Under the pieces are notes generated by a model. That model was not told the origin of the DNA. It worked only from the letters and a program-made list of their open reading frames with translations, and did not search any database. Source: Salticus scenicus (Eukaryota; Arthropoda; Arachnida; Araneae; Salticidae). From it: a DNA stretch of 64,000 nucleotides. Made by a program: the position numbers and the translations under genes. Below are positions 55,401 to 64,000 of the stretch, in pieces; the first letter of the stretch is position 1; every line of letters starts with the position of its first letter. The DNA is taken from the NCBI GenBank assembly GCA_963930645.1, contig OZ005662.1:4159436-4223435 (forward strand). Reading direction: 5' to 3'.

Positions 55401-55444
55401 TTAAAAATGTTTTTTGTTTAATTCTAAGTTGTTTATTGCTATTT

Positions 55445-55635
55445 AAAAAGAATGCTTCTTTATCAGCGACCTAAAAAATAGTAAATAAGGCAACATTTTC
55501 TGTACTCAAACCAATAAAAGTTAAAAAGCATTCATTGATGACCAGATCCTCATCCTACTATATAACACACTTTGTCATTAATAAATGCTTTCTATCTTTT
55601 AATTTGTTTGAGTACAGAAAATTTTGCCTTATATT
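55445..55635. repeat. Fold-back repeat, copy 1 (right arm truncated)
   Basis: ATTTTCTGTACTCAAACCAA / TTGTTTGAGTACAGAAAAT and GCATTCATTGATGAC / GTCATTAATAAATGC are inverted arms. The outer part (AGAATGCTTCTTTATCAGCG) has no partner on the right. Related to the copy at 55796-56025. The preceding block ATTCAGCCAGGTTGTCTGTC (55231) recurs at about 55635 as ATTCAGCCGCGTTGTATTTC, with CTTTTCTGCTATATTTT following in both, showing a local duplication of about 405 bp. Confidence 0.7.
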
Positions 55636-55795
55636 CAGCCGCGTTGTATTTCATTCTGCCGGTGTGTTATTGAACCACTTTTCTGCTATATTTTGACTCA
55701 AGTGTCATCCCTTTGAATATGAGTGACCATGGGTGACCAATGAGTGACTAGCTTTTTAGTTACGAATAAAAGAAAATATAAAAAAAAAGATTTTT

Positions 55796-56025
55796 AAAAA
55801 GGATGCTTTTTTATCAATGTCCTAAAAAGTAGTAAACAAGACAAAATTTTCTGCACTCAAACCAATTAAAAGATAAAAAACATTCATTGATGACTACATC
55901 CTACTTTATAATAACACACTTTACTTCAATGAATGATTTTTACCTTTTAATTGGTTTGAGTACAGAAACTTTTACCTTATTTACTACTTTTTAGGATGCC
56001 GATAAAAAAAAAAGCATTCTTCTTA
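55796..56025. repeat. Fold-back repeat, copy 2 (both arms complete)
   Basis: AAGGATGCTTTTTTATCAAT, CCTAAAAAGTAGTAAACAAG and TCTGCACTCAAACCAATTAA on the left invert to TTAATTGGTTTGAGTACAGA, CTTATTTACTACTTTTTAGG and AAAAAGCATTCTTC on the right. Arms are about 105 bp around a short AT-rich centre. No target duplication was resolved. Confidence 0.75.
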
Positions 56026-58839
56026 ATTTTTTTTTTTTTTTTTTTTTGTGTGTGTTCATTTATAACATTTAATTCTTAAAAAAAAAATAATGAATCGGTT
56101 GCACCACATTTGTCAGACATATTTCAAATATGATTGACAAATTTATTTTCATAAGAAGTATTCATAAATTTACTGAAATAAATATTGTCATTTCCACATG
56201 CAATAAAAATACACTTCACTAGATCCTAATTTGCTTTTTCACAAATAAACAACCCCCTCCCCCAATCTCCACACAAAGTAAGGAGAGGAAGAAAAAATAA
56301 AAATAAACTTTATGCCTGAAGTTTCTCATAAATTTGTAGCATCACATATTTATTTTATCCTACAACCTTTTTTTTCTTTTTAAATTTCATAATGCAAGAA
56401 TTTGGAATAAAAAATTGTTAAATAGTTCTCTGTTCAATCAATGTATCTGGTGTTGCAAATTAGGGGCCACAACATGTGAATTGCATTTCAAAACACATAG
56501 TTTGTGTAAAAATCAAGCTCAGAATGATTTGTACAAATGTTGAAGGAAGAAAATTACAAAAAAAATGAAGGTAATTAAAGATTTTAATTGCTTGCTTCAA
56601 ATTGTTTTTGGAAACTTTTGCCGAAGAAAAATTCAATGTTTCTTCTGTGAGTGACAGGAAAACCAGAATACAAAGGAAACCATGGTAAGTATCTCTCTTA
56701 TAGCAAACTGTTTCGCAAGCGTGTTAGGCATAGATGTGAGTGGCATGCAGTGACTTGTTTTGGCATCTACATCTCATGGTAACTTAGGGCTTCAATAGTG
56801 CTGTGTTTCATACAATAGTTTAGGCAAATAAAGTATTAAAGCTGGTTGACTACACAAAGTTTATAGGACTTGGAAGAGTGAGGGTCCTTCTAAGTAGTCT
56901 TATTCTGTATCAAATTTCAGAAAAAAACATGGAAAACTTACAGCAAAGTCGTTAAAACACAGACTGGCATCAAATCCAGTGTTTCCCATCTACTAACTTC
57001 AAGTGCAGAACCTCTTTGCCATGTGGGAAACAAAACTTCAAGGAAAATGTAAAAAATTTTATTGCGAATAATGCAATTAAAACTTTAAAAAGAAAAAAAA
57101 AATCCACTGTGTAGGTGCATAAAATAGATTGTTTTATGGTCGAAAACATAGAAGAGAGGGAAAATTTGACTAGATTAGGAGCAGAAAATTGATACACATT
57201 CAAACTTCTTTAACATGAATCTCAATGGTGGTAAAAAATTTGTTCATATTATCAGTAGTTCATGCTATCAGTAACTAATCTTCATTTTGACGGGGATTGT
57301 AGAAACAGTTCATGTTAAAAGTAATTCACGTTAACGAGGTCTGACTGTATAAAAATATTTCACAATGAGCACAACCTATATTTCTCAGAAAATTGATTAA
57401 AACTAAATTCATTACAATATTGTTCATAAACCTTTTGTTAAATATTTGGCTTTTTGTTGAGTTTACTTGCTGGATTTATAAAATTCATATTTACTGATAT
57501 TTTGAAAATTTTTGCAATGTAAAATAATTATAAATTAGAGAAATCGTCTTGAGAAACATTGTGCTTGACCCTTGTGCACACAATTTTACAGTCAGTTCTC
57601 CCAAAACCACAAAATTTGACAATTATAAAATAATTGAAATAGACGTTAAATGTGACGTCAAACAGCTTTGTTGATTCAGAATTTTTTATGTACAAGTAGC
57701 ATGAATAAGGATAGAATTAAGAGTAGACAATTAAAACTTGCTATTTCCGATTCAATAAAAAATTTACATACAACATTAAAGCAAATCGGTAATGAAATTT
57801 TATTTAAATGTGATGTAGTATTTTCCCTTAAATTATTAATTTATTTTATCTTAATAAATTAACACATTTTTTCTTTTTAAAAATCTTTAAAAAAAAAAAA
57901 AAATCTATAATTGCATTAAATATTTTTTTAATTAATTAAAAATGTAATTTTTAGTTCAAATTAAAGAAAACCTTGCCGGGACTCATCTCAATACCTCCCA
58001 CACATAAATCAAACACTCTAATACTACGCCACACTTTCTTGTACTGTGTATGTTTAATTTTTTCTCATAGCGGCAGCTAAAACTTGTAGGATCATATCTA
58101 ATCTTGACACGTTAACTCAAAAAAAAAAAGGGGGGGGGTTGCAAATTTACACTTTACCCTGTGTTTTTGACCATGCTCTTTAATTTAAGTTTTGTTTGAT
58201 TTGAATAGTAATTTCACCAATTCGTATTTTTGAGAATGTATTTTATATTGCTCTGACCAACAATAATTTTTCTTTTAAAATCAGAAGTGACATTGGGATG
58301 GGGGGGGGGGGATAATGGTTTGTCCTCTGATGTAATATTTCTCCCTTTCAGTAGTGAAGACTGTAGTGTGTAACAAATTAGCTGCTAATAAGGACATAAA
58401 TTCATAGCATTTATATGGTTAGAGGACAAATAAAGCTGTTCTACAGTGGATGAGATGAATTTATGTACATACAGAATTGTATACATTCCCCAGCATTATT
58501 CACAAGAAATCTCTATATAATACTAAATTGTGGTTTAAATAAGTTGAAAGTGATTTTCTTGTGGAGAATGCAAGGTTTTTTTTTATGGACTGTTCAAAAT
58601 TAAAGAATAATAATTAATAATAAAAATAAATTAAAATTTATAAAAGCTTTATTATTATTATTATCTAATTAATTTACCAATATCTAAATAATTTATCAAA
58701 TCCTTTCATTTTCTTTTTAAAGAAAACAAGTGCTTTGATAAATCTTTTTATATATATCTATATATTTTTTTTTTAACTCGAAGCTTTAATTAGTTGCTTT
58801 TTAATTACAATAAAGATTGTCCATAAGAGAATTTTTAAA
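56026..58839. other. AT-rich intergenic DNA
   Basis: No gene, RNA or paired element ends were recognised. The minus ORF 56970-57203 and plus ORF 57668-57862 lack family features. Confidence 0.45.
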
Positions 58840-59420
58840 ATGGATTTACCTTTAATAATTCTTAGTTTTTGTATAATAAATCATTAAAATGAGATTACTT
58901 AAAACTTAAAAAAAAGAGTAATTACATTCCGTAATAGATACATACATACATATATATATATTTAATTTAAATTATGGTTTTATTTAATCGTCAATTGCAA
59001 AAAAATGAACTAATAAATTTTTGAAACTTTTAAGTAAAACTGCCGATTTATTATTATTATTATTATTTATTTATTTATTTTTGTCAGAGTTGCCTCCCAT
59101 TTGACTGTACCATTAAAATCCAGTTAAATATATATATATTTAATGGATTTACTTTTAATAATTCTTAGTTTTTATATAATAAGTCATTAAAATGAGATTA
59201 CTTAAAACTTAAAAAAAAAAAAAAAAGTTATTACATTCCATAATCAGATACATACATATATATTTAATTTAATTTATGGTTTTATTTAATTATCAATTAC
59301 AAAAAATGAACTAATAAATTTTTGAAACTTTTAAGTAAAACTGCCGTTTTTTTTATTATTATTTATTTATTTTTGTCAGAGTTTCCCCATTTGACTGTAC
59401 CGTTAAAATGCAGTTAAATA
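58840..59420 (+). repeat. Tandem duplication, 303-bp unit, two copies
   Basis: ATGGATTTAC begins at 58840 and 59143. Both units continue TTTAATAATTCTTAGTTTTT, GAGATTACTTAAAACTTAAA, GAACTAATAAATTTTTGAAA, TAAAACTGCCG and TTTGACTGTACC, at roughly 93% identity apart from A/T runs. Confidence 0.88.
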
Positions 59421-59529
59421 AATTAAAAAAAAAAAAAAAAATCTATACCTGTAAAAATAATCATTTTTATGTTTATATATATCGAAAATATTAAAATTAT
59501 GCATATATTAAATTGACAGGAAACGCCGG

Positions 59530-59840
59530 CATTCGAATAACTGTCGGCAGTTTGGCACAAGTCCGATATGTATCATATATGCGTCAAAAATAAGGATCGA
59601 AATGGCAACATAAAGATATCGATAAAGTGTCATTTTTTTAACATTTCCGTATCGGAGCTATTGGTGGCGTTCGTATTTGTATCAGATACACGATGCCGGA
59701 CCGATACCTATTCCCGTATCGCTGCGGGTATCGATTTTGCGGACAGTTTCGATACAGAAAGGTTAAGAATCGCTGGCATCGTAATGATACCTTGCGTGTT
59801 TGGCGTAAGATATCATTTCGACGTCAATATGATAGTTCTG
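59530..59840. repeat. CGATAC/GTATCG-motif-rich patch
   Basis: At least nine occurrences of CGAT or ATCG (for example CCGTATCGG, GACCGATACC, CCCGTATCGC, GGGTATCGAT, TTTCGATACAG) crowd about 250 bp, in a patch richer in GC than its surroundings. Dense short inverted motifs of this kind are seen subterminally in hAT elements in this window (for example 45757-46892). No paired end was found. The plus ORF 59568-59879 crosses it without family features. Confidence 0.45.
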
Positions 59841-59879
59841 TGTTTGCTGGGTAAACACTTAAGCTCTCTCTATCTGTAG

Positions 59880-60247
59880 TATAATAAGGAACTAACAACA
59901 GCAAAAAACTTTATGAAATTTTAAAATATCTAAACATTTATGAGGATAGTTGATAGGACCTAACCTGAGGAATCTCCAAATGTGTAGAATTCAACTTCAC
60001 TGGTTCAAAATTTATCCAGATTTTAAGAAACATATATAATAAAGCATTAATTATATAGCTTTTAAATTTACTCACAGCAGCAGGGTAAATCAAAATATAT
60101 ATTAAATTTTTGTTTTTATGTAAATATTTGTCATTTTCTATACCTTTAAGCAGTTGTAAATAGAGCATGTTTTAATTTTATACCACCAAATGTTAAAATT
60201 ATCATAAGAACATTGAAGGATTTCAATGCATGTTTCCTCATATCATC
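59880..60247. other. AT-rich DNA flanking the copia element
   Basis: No feature recognised. An alternative LTR start (TGTTAAAA) lies at 60191. Confidence 0.4.
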
Positions 60248-60270
60248 TGTTAACCAGCTCACACCTGTCA

Positions 60271-60303
60271 TGACGTCAGATGTGACGTAACTGTATTACG
60301 TAA
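60271..60303 (+). promoter_or_regulatory. Cluster of bZIP-type binding sites in the LTR
   Basis: Within 33 bp lie TGACGTCA (60271-60278, a perfect palindromic CRE), TGACGTAA (60283-60290) and TTACGTAA (60296-60303, a perfect palindromic C/EBP- or PAR-type site). They sit about 40-70 bp upstream of the TATA-like box, where an enhancer would act. CREB/ATF and PAR/C/EBP bZIP factors bind such sequences in animals. Regulation of this element is inferred. Confidence 0.65.
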
Positions 60304-60339
60304 TCAACAGCGCATCTTCGCTTCTCTGAGAAAGAGAGG

Positions 60340-60347
60340 TTTATATG
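60340..60347 (+). promoter_or_regulatory. TATA-like box of the copia LTR
   Basis: TTTATATG lies about 140 bp before the LTR end. Transcription would start roughly 30 bp downstream, near 60370, defining the U3/R border. Confidence 0.45.
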
Positions 60348-60485
60348 AGTCTGTACGAGAAAGCTTTGCTAAGCGTGCGGCAAGAAATGCCCGCATTATG
60401 TTATTCTACTTTTCTATATTATTAAATGTTGTGATTGTTTAAAAGACTCTGCTTTTCACTCTGTGGACCCATTTATACCAACAAT

Positions 60486-60499
60486 GGTTATGGGCCCAG
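60486..60499 (+). other. Primer-binding site, internal initiator tRNA-Met
   Basis: GGTTATGGGCCCAG is complementary over 14 nt to the anticodon-arm region of animal initiator tRNA-Met, not to its 3' end. Drosophila copia uses the same half-tRNA priming mode. It starts three bases after the LTR end. Confidence 0.8.
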
Positions 60500-60644
60500 G
60501 GACCCGCATCTTACTGCGGACTTTTTAAAAATTTAAATTAACATTCGCTAAAACGAAAGTGCGACTTACAGTTAAGCCTAAGGGCTGAAATCAAAAGTAT
60601 TTTTGATTCTATTTTTATAAAGAAGCTACTATAGCTGATTAAAT

Positions 60645-62279
60645 ATGTCGCAAGTATTAAATATAGAAAAGTTATCCAAAAATAATTTTGACACCTGGAA
60701 GCTGCATATAGAAGCTGTTTTAATCAAGAATGATCACTGGAGTTATGCTAACGGAACGAAAATTAAGCCCGATGAAGGCGCCGAAGACGAAGAAAAATGG
60801 CTCGAAATTGACCGTAAAGCTAGAGCCGATTTAATCCTAGCAATTACCCCAAGTGAGTTGTGTCATATTAAACATTGTACTACCTCAAATGAAGTATGGA
60901 ATAAATTAAAAGAAGTTTACGAATCGAGAGGACCGGCAAAGAAAGCCACCCTATTGAAGCAGCTAGTCTTTAAGAAAATGACTGACAGTGAAAATATGTC
61001 CGATCACCTCAATATTTTCTTTGATATAGTGGACAAGCTAAAAGAAATGGACATTCAAGTAGCCGAAGATCTATTATCAATTTTGCTCTTATACAGTATT
61101 CCTGACAGCTATGAAAATTTCAGGTGCGCCATAGAAGCAAGAGATGAATTGCCGCAGCCTGAAGCTCTAAAAATTAAAATGATGGAAGAATATGAGTCAA
61201 GAAAAAATAAAAAGCATCAAGAATCATCAAATGCGTATTTTACAACTCACAAGAAAAATCTTCCTGAAAAGAATAAAAGAGAAATCTTAAAGCCTGTGCA
61301 GAACAAGAACACGTATGGCGAAAGAAATTATGCAATCTTCAAATGCAATTACTGTTCAAAAGTAGGGCATAAAGCCTCAGAATGGAGAAAGAAGATCTCA
61401 GACAGAAAATTCACTTCATCGAATAAATACAAAGATAGATCTTTCATGGTTGAAGATAGTACAGAGTTCACGATGGCAGCCAGTAACTCTTTCCAAGAAC
61501 ATTCCGAGTGGTGTCTCGATAGCGGTACGACATCACATATGGCTCATGACAAGAATTTGTTTATAGATTTCGAACCTAGAATTGGATCATTTATAAAATT
61601 AGCTATAGATGAAACAGCGGAGATCACAGGTGTTGGAACAGTCAAATTAAAAGTTCCCAGTAATCACGGTGTAACCAATTTAAAGTTAACAAATGTTTTG
61701 TGCGTTCCAAAATTGAAATGCAATTTAATGTCTATATCAAAAGCTACTGCAAACAACTGCCGAGTTGTATTTACCGAAAAATGTGCAAAAATTACGGAGC
61801 AGGACGGCTCTCTAATTATAAGTGCTACGAGAAAAGGTGATTTATATTTTTTTCAGCCGCAGGTGGATATCGCTGCAACAACTCAGGTAAGCAACTTTCA
61901 TAAATGGCATTTAAAATTAGGACATTTAAATGAAAAAGATTTAAAATTATTAAAATCTGAAAATATGCTAAGAGATTTAAATTTTAATGAAAAAGATTCT
62001 TTAAAAGATTGTAAAGTATGCATTCAGTCTAAACAAACTGTGAAACCATTTTGTAAAGAAAACAAATTTCATAGTAAGGAATTATTAGAAGTAGTTTATT
62101 CTGATTTATGTGGCCCTATAAATGTTAAATCCCATGGCGGATCACGTTACTTTATTACTTTTTTGGATGATAAATCTCGTTACATTGAAGTAAATTTTCT
62201 AAAAACAAAAGATGAAGCTAAGAACGCGTTCCGGAGATATAAAGCAGCAGTCGAAAATCGATTAGGGAAAAAAAATTAA
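60645..62279 (+). CDS. Ty1/copia gag-pol, first part (gag, protease, integrase N-terminus)
   Basis: A 544-codon frame. The gag part (residues about 1-230, with FDTWKLHIEAVL near the N-terminus and a UBN2-like region) encodes the particle protein. A zinc-knuckle-like C234-x2-C237-x4-H242-x4-W247 has Trp where the last Cys is expected. The protease active site is DSG at D292 within WCLDSGTTSHM. The gag_pre-integrase HHCC is H422-x4-H427 with C456-x2-C459. The first integrase-core Asp is D487 (YSDLCGP). The frame ends in a TAA at 62277-62279 just after a run of eight A (62268-62275), and the remaining integrase and reverse transcriptase continue at once in another frame. The 5' leader between the primer site and the ATG is about 145 bp. 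The start follows TTAAAT, and gag homology begins immediately. Confidence 0.9.
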   Translation: MSQVLNIEKLSKNNFDTWKLHIEAVLIKNDHWSYANGTKIKPDEGAEDEEKWLEIDRKARADLILAITPSELCHIKHCTTSNEVWNKLKEVYESRGPAKKATLLKQLVFKKMTDSENMSDHLNIFFDIVDKLKEMDIQVAEDLLSILLLYSIPDSYENFRCAIEARDELPQPEALKIKMMEEYESRKNKKHQESSNAYFTTHKKNLPEKNKREILKPVQNKNTYGERNYAIFKCNYCSKVGHKASEWRKKISDRKFTSSNKYKDRSFMVEDSTEFTMAASNSFQEHSEWCLDSGTTSHMAHDKNLFIDFEPRIGSFIKLAIDETAEITGVGTVKLKVPSNHGVTNLKLTNVLCVPKLKCNLMSISKATANNCRVVFTEKCAKITEQDGSLIISATRKGDLYFFQPQVDIAATTQVSNFHKWHLKLGHLNEKDLKLLKSENMLRDLNFNEKDSLKDCKVCIQSKQTVKPFCKENKFHSKELLEVVYSDLCGPINVKSHGGSRYFITFLDDKSRYIEVNFLKTKDEAKNAFRRYKAAVENRLGKKN

Positions 62280-64000
62280 AATACTGCATACTGATAATGG
62301 TTTGGAATATTGTGGCGAAGAATTCAATAAATATATTGAAGAATGCGGTATCAAACGCGAATTTGCATCGCCAATGACGCCTCAGCAAAATTCTAGAATT
62401 GAAAGACAAAATCGTACATTATGCGAAATGGCGAGGTGTTTATTAATGCAATCAAACCTTCCAAATACATTCTGGGCTGAAGCAGTAAATTGCGCTGCAT
62501 ATATTAGAAACAGGTGTCCCACTAAAGGAATTAAAGAAAATAAAACACCTTTTGAATTGTTTTTCGGTTATAAACCAACTGTTAACTATTTTAAAATTTT
62601 CGGACAGAAATGTTTTGTTCTAAATAAAAAATCAAAAGGGAAGTTTGAAGCTAGGTCACACGAACATATATTCGTTGGCTATTCAAATGAATCACGCGCT
62701 TACAGATTATGGAAAAAGGATACCAGAAAAATCGTCATAAGTCGTGATGTTCGATTTATAGACGAATTTGAAATAAATGATTCAGCCACTACTGATCAAT
62801 TAGAATTAATTTTTCCGTCTGAGAATAAATGCAATGATTGTAATATTAAAAATGAAACTCCTATCCCTACTCAAACCGCAGACATCCACAGGGGGGAAAA
62901 CAGCGGATCGATTTCCCATCCCCCTGAATTCAACGGAGAAAGTTTCTCTTTTTGGAAAGGGGGGGAAGCGAGCCACTCTGAAGGGTGGAACGTAGAAGAT
63001 GTGAGTGGAGGGGAGGAGAGTGCTGGCGATATATGTAAACAAGAGGAAAGGATTAATAAAAACAATCCTATTTTTAAACGTGGTCCCGGAAGACCTAAAA
63101 AAAGTAAAAGTTGGAACTTTCAAAACTCTCATAAGGAATATATTACAGATACAAAATATAAAGATGAAACTTCTCAATTAGCTGATAACTCATTTAATGA
63201 AATTAATCCCAGCGTAATCGACGCGCTAAATGGAGATTATGCTAAAAATTGGGAGAACGCGATGAAATTAGAATATGATTCTTTAGTTAAGCAAAACGCT
63301 TGGGAAATTGTAGATAGACCAAAAGATAAAAGGGTAATTGGGTGTAAATGGGTTTTAAAAACAAAATTCAAACCAGATGGTCAAATTGAAAAATTTAAGG
63401 CCAGATTGGTTGCCAAAGGGTGTTCACAGAAACAAGGTATAGATTTTGAGGAAAATTTTTCACCAGTAGCCAGATTAAGTTCTATAAGAACTGCAATCGC
63501 GTATGCTATCCAGAATGGTTTCACAGCATACCAGTTAGATTTCATTATGGCATATGTTAACGGAATGTTACATGAAGAAATTTATATGAAGCTTCCTGAA
63601 TTTTTTGAAAATGATATACACGAAAATAAAGTGTGTTTATTAAAAAAATCTTTGTATGGCCTTAAGCAGTCAGGAAGACAGTGGTTTAAGAAATTAGATG
63701 AGAAATTGAGAAAAATGAAATTTAACCCTTTGAATTCCGACAAATGTGTCTGTTACTCAAAATATCCTTTTGATGCTATTATAATCGTCTATGTCGACGA
63801 TTTAATTTGTCTCACTAAAAGTGAAGAGCACTATTTTGATATAAGAAATAAATTAGCAGAATCTTTCAAAATGAAAGATATGGGTCTTCTGCATTATTGC
63901 TTAGGCATTGAATTTAATCAAGATAGGGACAGCATCACTATAACACAAAAGAAATACATTGAAGATTTACTAAATAAATTTAATATGGAAGATTCTAGAG
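62275..64000 (+). CDS. Ty1/copia pol, second part (integrase C-terminus, reverse transcriptase), runs off the window
   Basis: Open without a stop from the A-run to the window edge (575 codons). The integrase Asp of LHTDNG is at 62293 and the Glu of IERQNRT at 62401, a D-35-E spacing. ELFFGYKP and the VISRDVRF block follow. Next comes a linker with an AT-hook-like GPGRPKK (about 63079). The reverse transcriptase begins near ALNGDYAKNWENAM and NAWEIVDRP. It has LDF with the first catalytic Asp at 63538 and YVDDL at 63790-63804 with the catalytic Asp pair, followed by KMKDMG and HYCLGIEF. RNase H and the 3' LTR lie beyond 64000. The only lesion in the visible coding part is the frame change at the A-run, so the element is young. 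Confidence 0.88.
   Translation, partial: MKILHTDNGLEYCGEEFNKYIEECGIKREFASPMTPQQNSRIERQNRTLCEMARCLLMQSNLPNTFWAEAVNCAAYIRNRCPTKGIKENKTPFELFFGYKPTVNYFKIFGQKCFVLNKKSKGKFEARSHEHIFVGYSNESRAYRLWKKDTRKIVISRDVRFIDEFEINDSATTDQLELIFPSENKCNDCNIKNETPIPTQTADIHRGENSGSISHPPEFNGESFSFWKGGEASHSEGWNVEDVSGGEESAGDICKQEERINKNNPIFKRGPGRPKKSKSWNFQNSHKEYITDTKYKDETSQLADNSFNEINPSVIDALNGDYAKNWENAMKLEYDSLVKQNAWEIVDRPKDKRVIGCKWVLKTKFKPDGQIEKFKARLVAKGCSQKQGIDFEENFSPVARLSSIRTAIAYAIQNGFTAYQLDFIMAYVNGMLHEEIYMKLPEFFENDIHENKVCLLKKSLYGLKQSGRQWFKKLDEKLRKMKFNPLNSDKCVCYSKYPFDAIIIVYVDDLICLTKSEEHYFDIRNKLAESFKMKDMGLLHYCLGIEFNQDRDSITITQKKYIEDLLNKFNMEDSR

Larger units (their letters stand above)
60248..60483 (+). mobile_element. 5' LTR of a Ty1/copia retrotransposon
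   Basis: The right border is fixed by the primer-binding site that follows at 60486. The LTR ends CCAACA at 60483. TGTTAACCAG at 60248 gives inverted TGTT...AACA termini and a 236-bp LTR. TGTTAAAA at 60191 is an alternative (293 bp). It contains a bZIP-type site cluster (60271-60303), a TATA-like TTTATATG at about 60340 and an ATTAAA polyadenylation-like signal near 60420. The 3' LTR is beyond the window, so the border and the 5-bp target duplication cannot be confirmed here. Confidence 0.75.

Noticed and set aside
59568..59879. 103-codon plus ORF in a GC-richer patch
   Set aside because: No recognised domain. Codons follow the CGATAC motif repeats and not a protein pattern.

Overview
This is a strongly AT-rich, gene-poor stretch of an animal nuclear genome, most likely an arthropod and perhaps an arachnid. 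The evidence for this is indirect. There are long poly-A/T runs and (TA)n tracts, C2H2 zinc-finger genes with HTKEKP-type linkers, abundant small DNA transposons, and a Ty1/copia element with an internal initiator-tRNA-Met primer site as in insect copia. No bacterial-style operons, CRISPR arrays or insertion sequences are present. Most short ORFs are noise in AT-rich DNA or lie inside repeats.

Host-gene content is limited to 4.8-14.5 kb. Two C2H2 zinc-finger genes lie in direct tandem: copy 1 at 6157-7083 (10 fingers, cut short by a nonsense codon with a decayed two-finger tail) and copy 2 at 13014-14108 (12 fingers, intact). Each is preceded by a copy of the same exon-like segment. A third, more diverged copy of that segment lies at 5.4 kb, and a relic finger linker lies at 14.43 kb. 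The block looks like a young tandem duplication. Fingers 3-10 are almost identical between copies, while fingers 1-2 and several DNA-contact residues differ.

The rest is a transposon graveyard that can be parsed closely. Complete elements with target-site duplications (TSDs) include hAT-type elements with 8-bp TSDs at 17977-19846 (with a relic hAT transposase C-terminus), 32867-33580, 32502-36454 and 45757-46892, and with near-perfect 8-bp TSDs at 31522-32431 and 43311-44921. There are pogo/Tigger-like TA-flanked elements at 167-1041 and 28622-29277, a mariner-like one at 3544-4014, a piggyBac-type TTAA element at 4023-4246, and two TTAA-flanked palindromes at 8849-9232 and 48440-48889. The 32502-36454 element contains two other complete elements. 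Protein relics include a LINE RNase H domain (2.2-3.0 kb, minus), a head-to-head pair of Tc1-like transposase pieces (23.7-25.0 kb) and a pogo/Tigger transposase (51.8-52.9 kb).

The right end holds the 5' part of a young Ty1/copia retrotransposon: an LTR ending at 60483, a primer-binding site, and gag-protease-integrase-reverse transcriptase reading to the window edge. It is interrupted by one frameshift in a run of eight A. Its LTR carries a tight cluster of bZIP-type sites. Tandem arrays occur at 7.4-8.0, 37.2-37.95, 45.65, 49.9-50.9 and 58.8-59.4 kb. One tRNA-Asn-like gene or pseudogene lies at 41137-41208 (minus).
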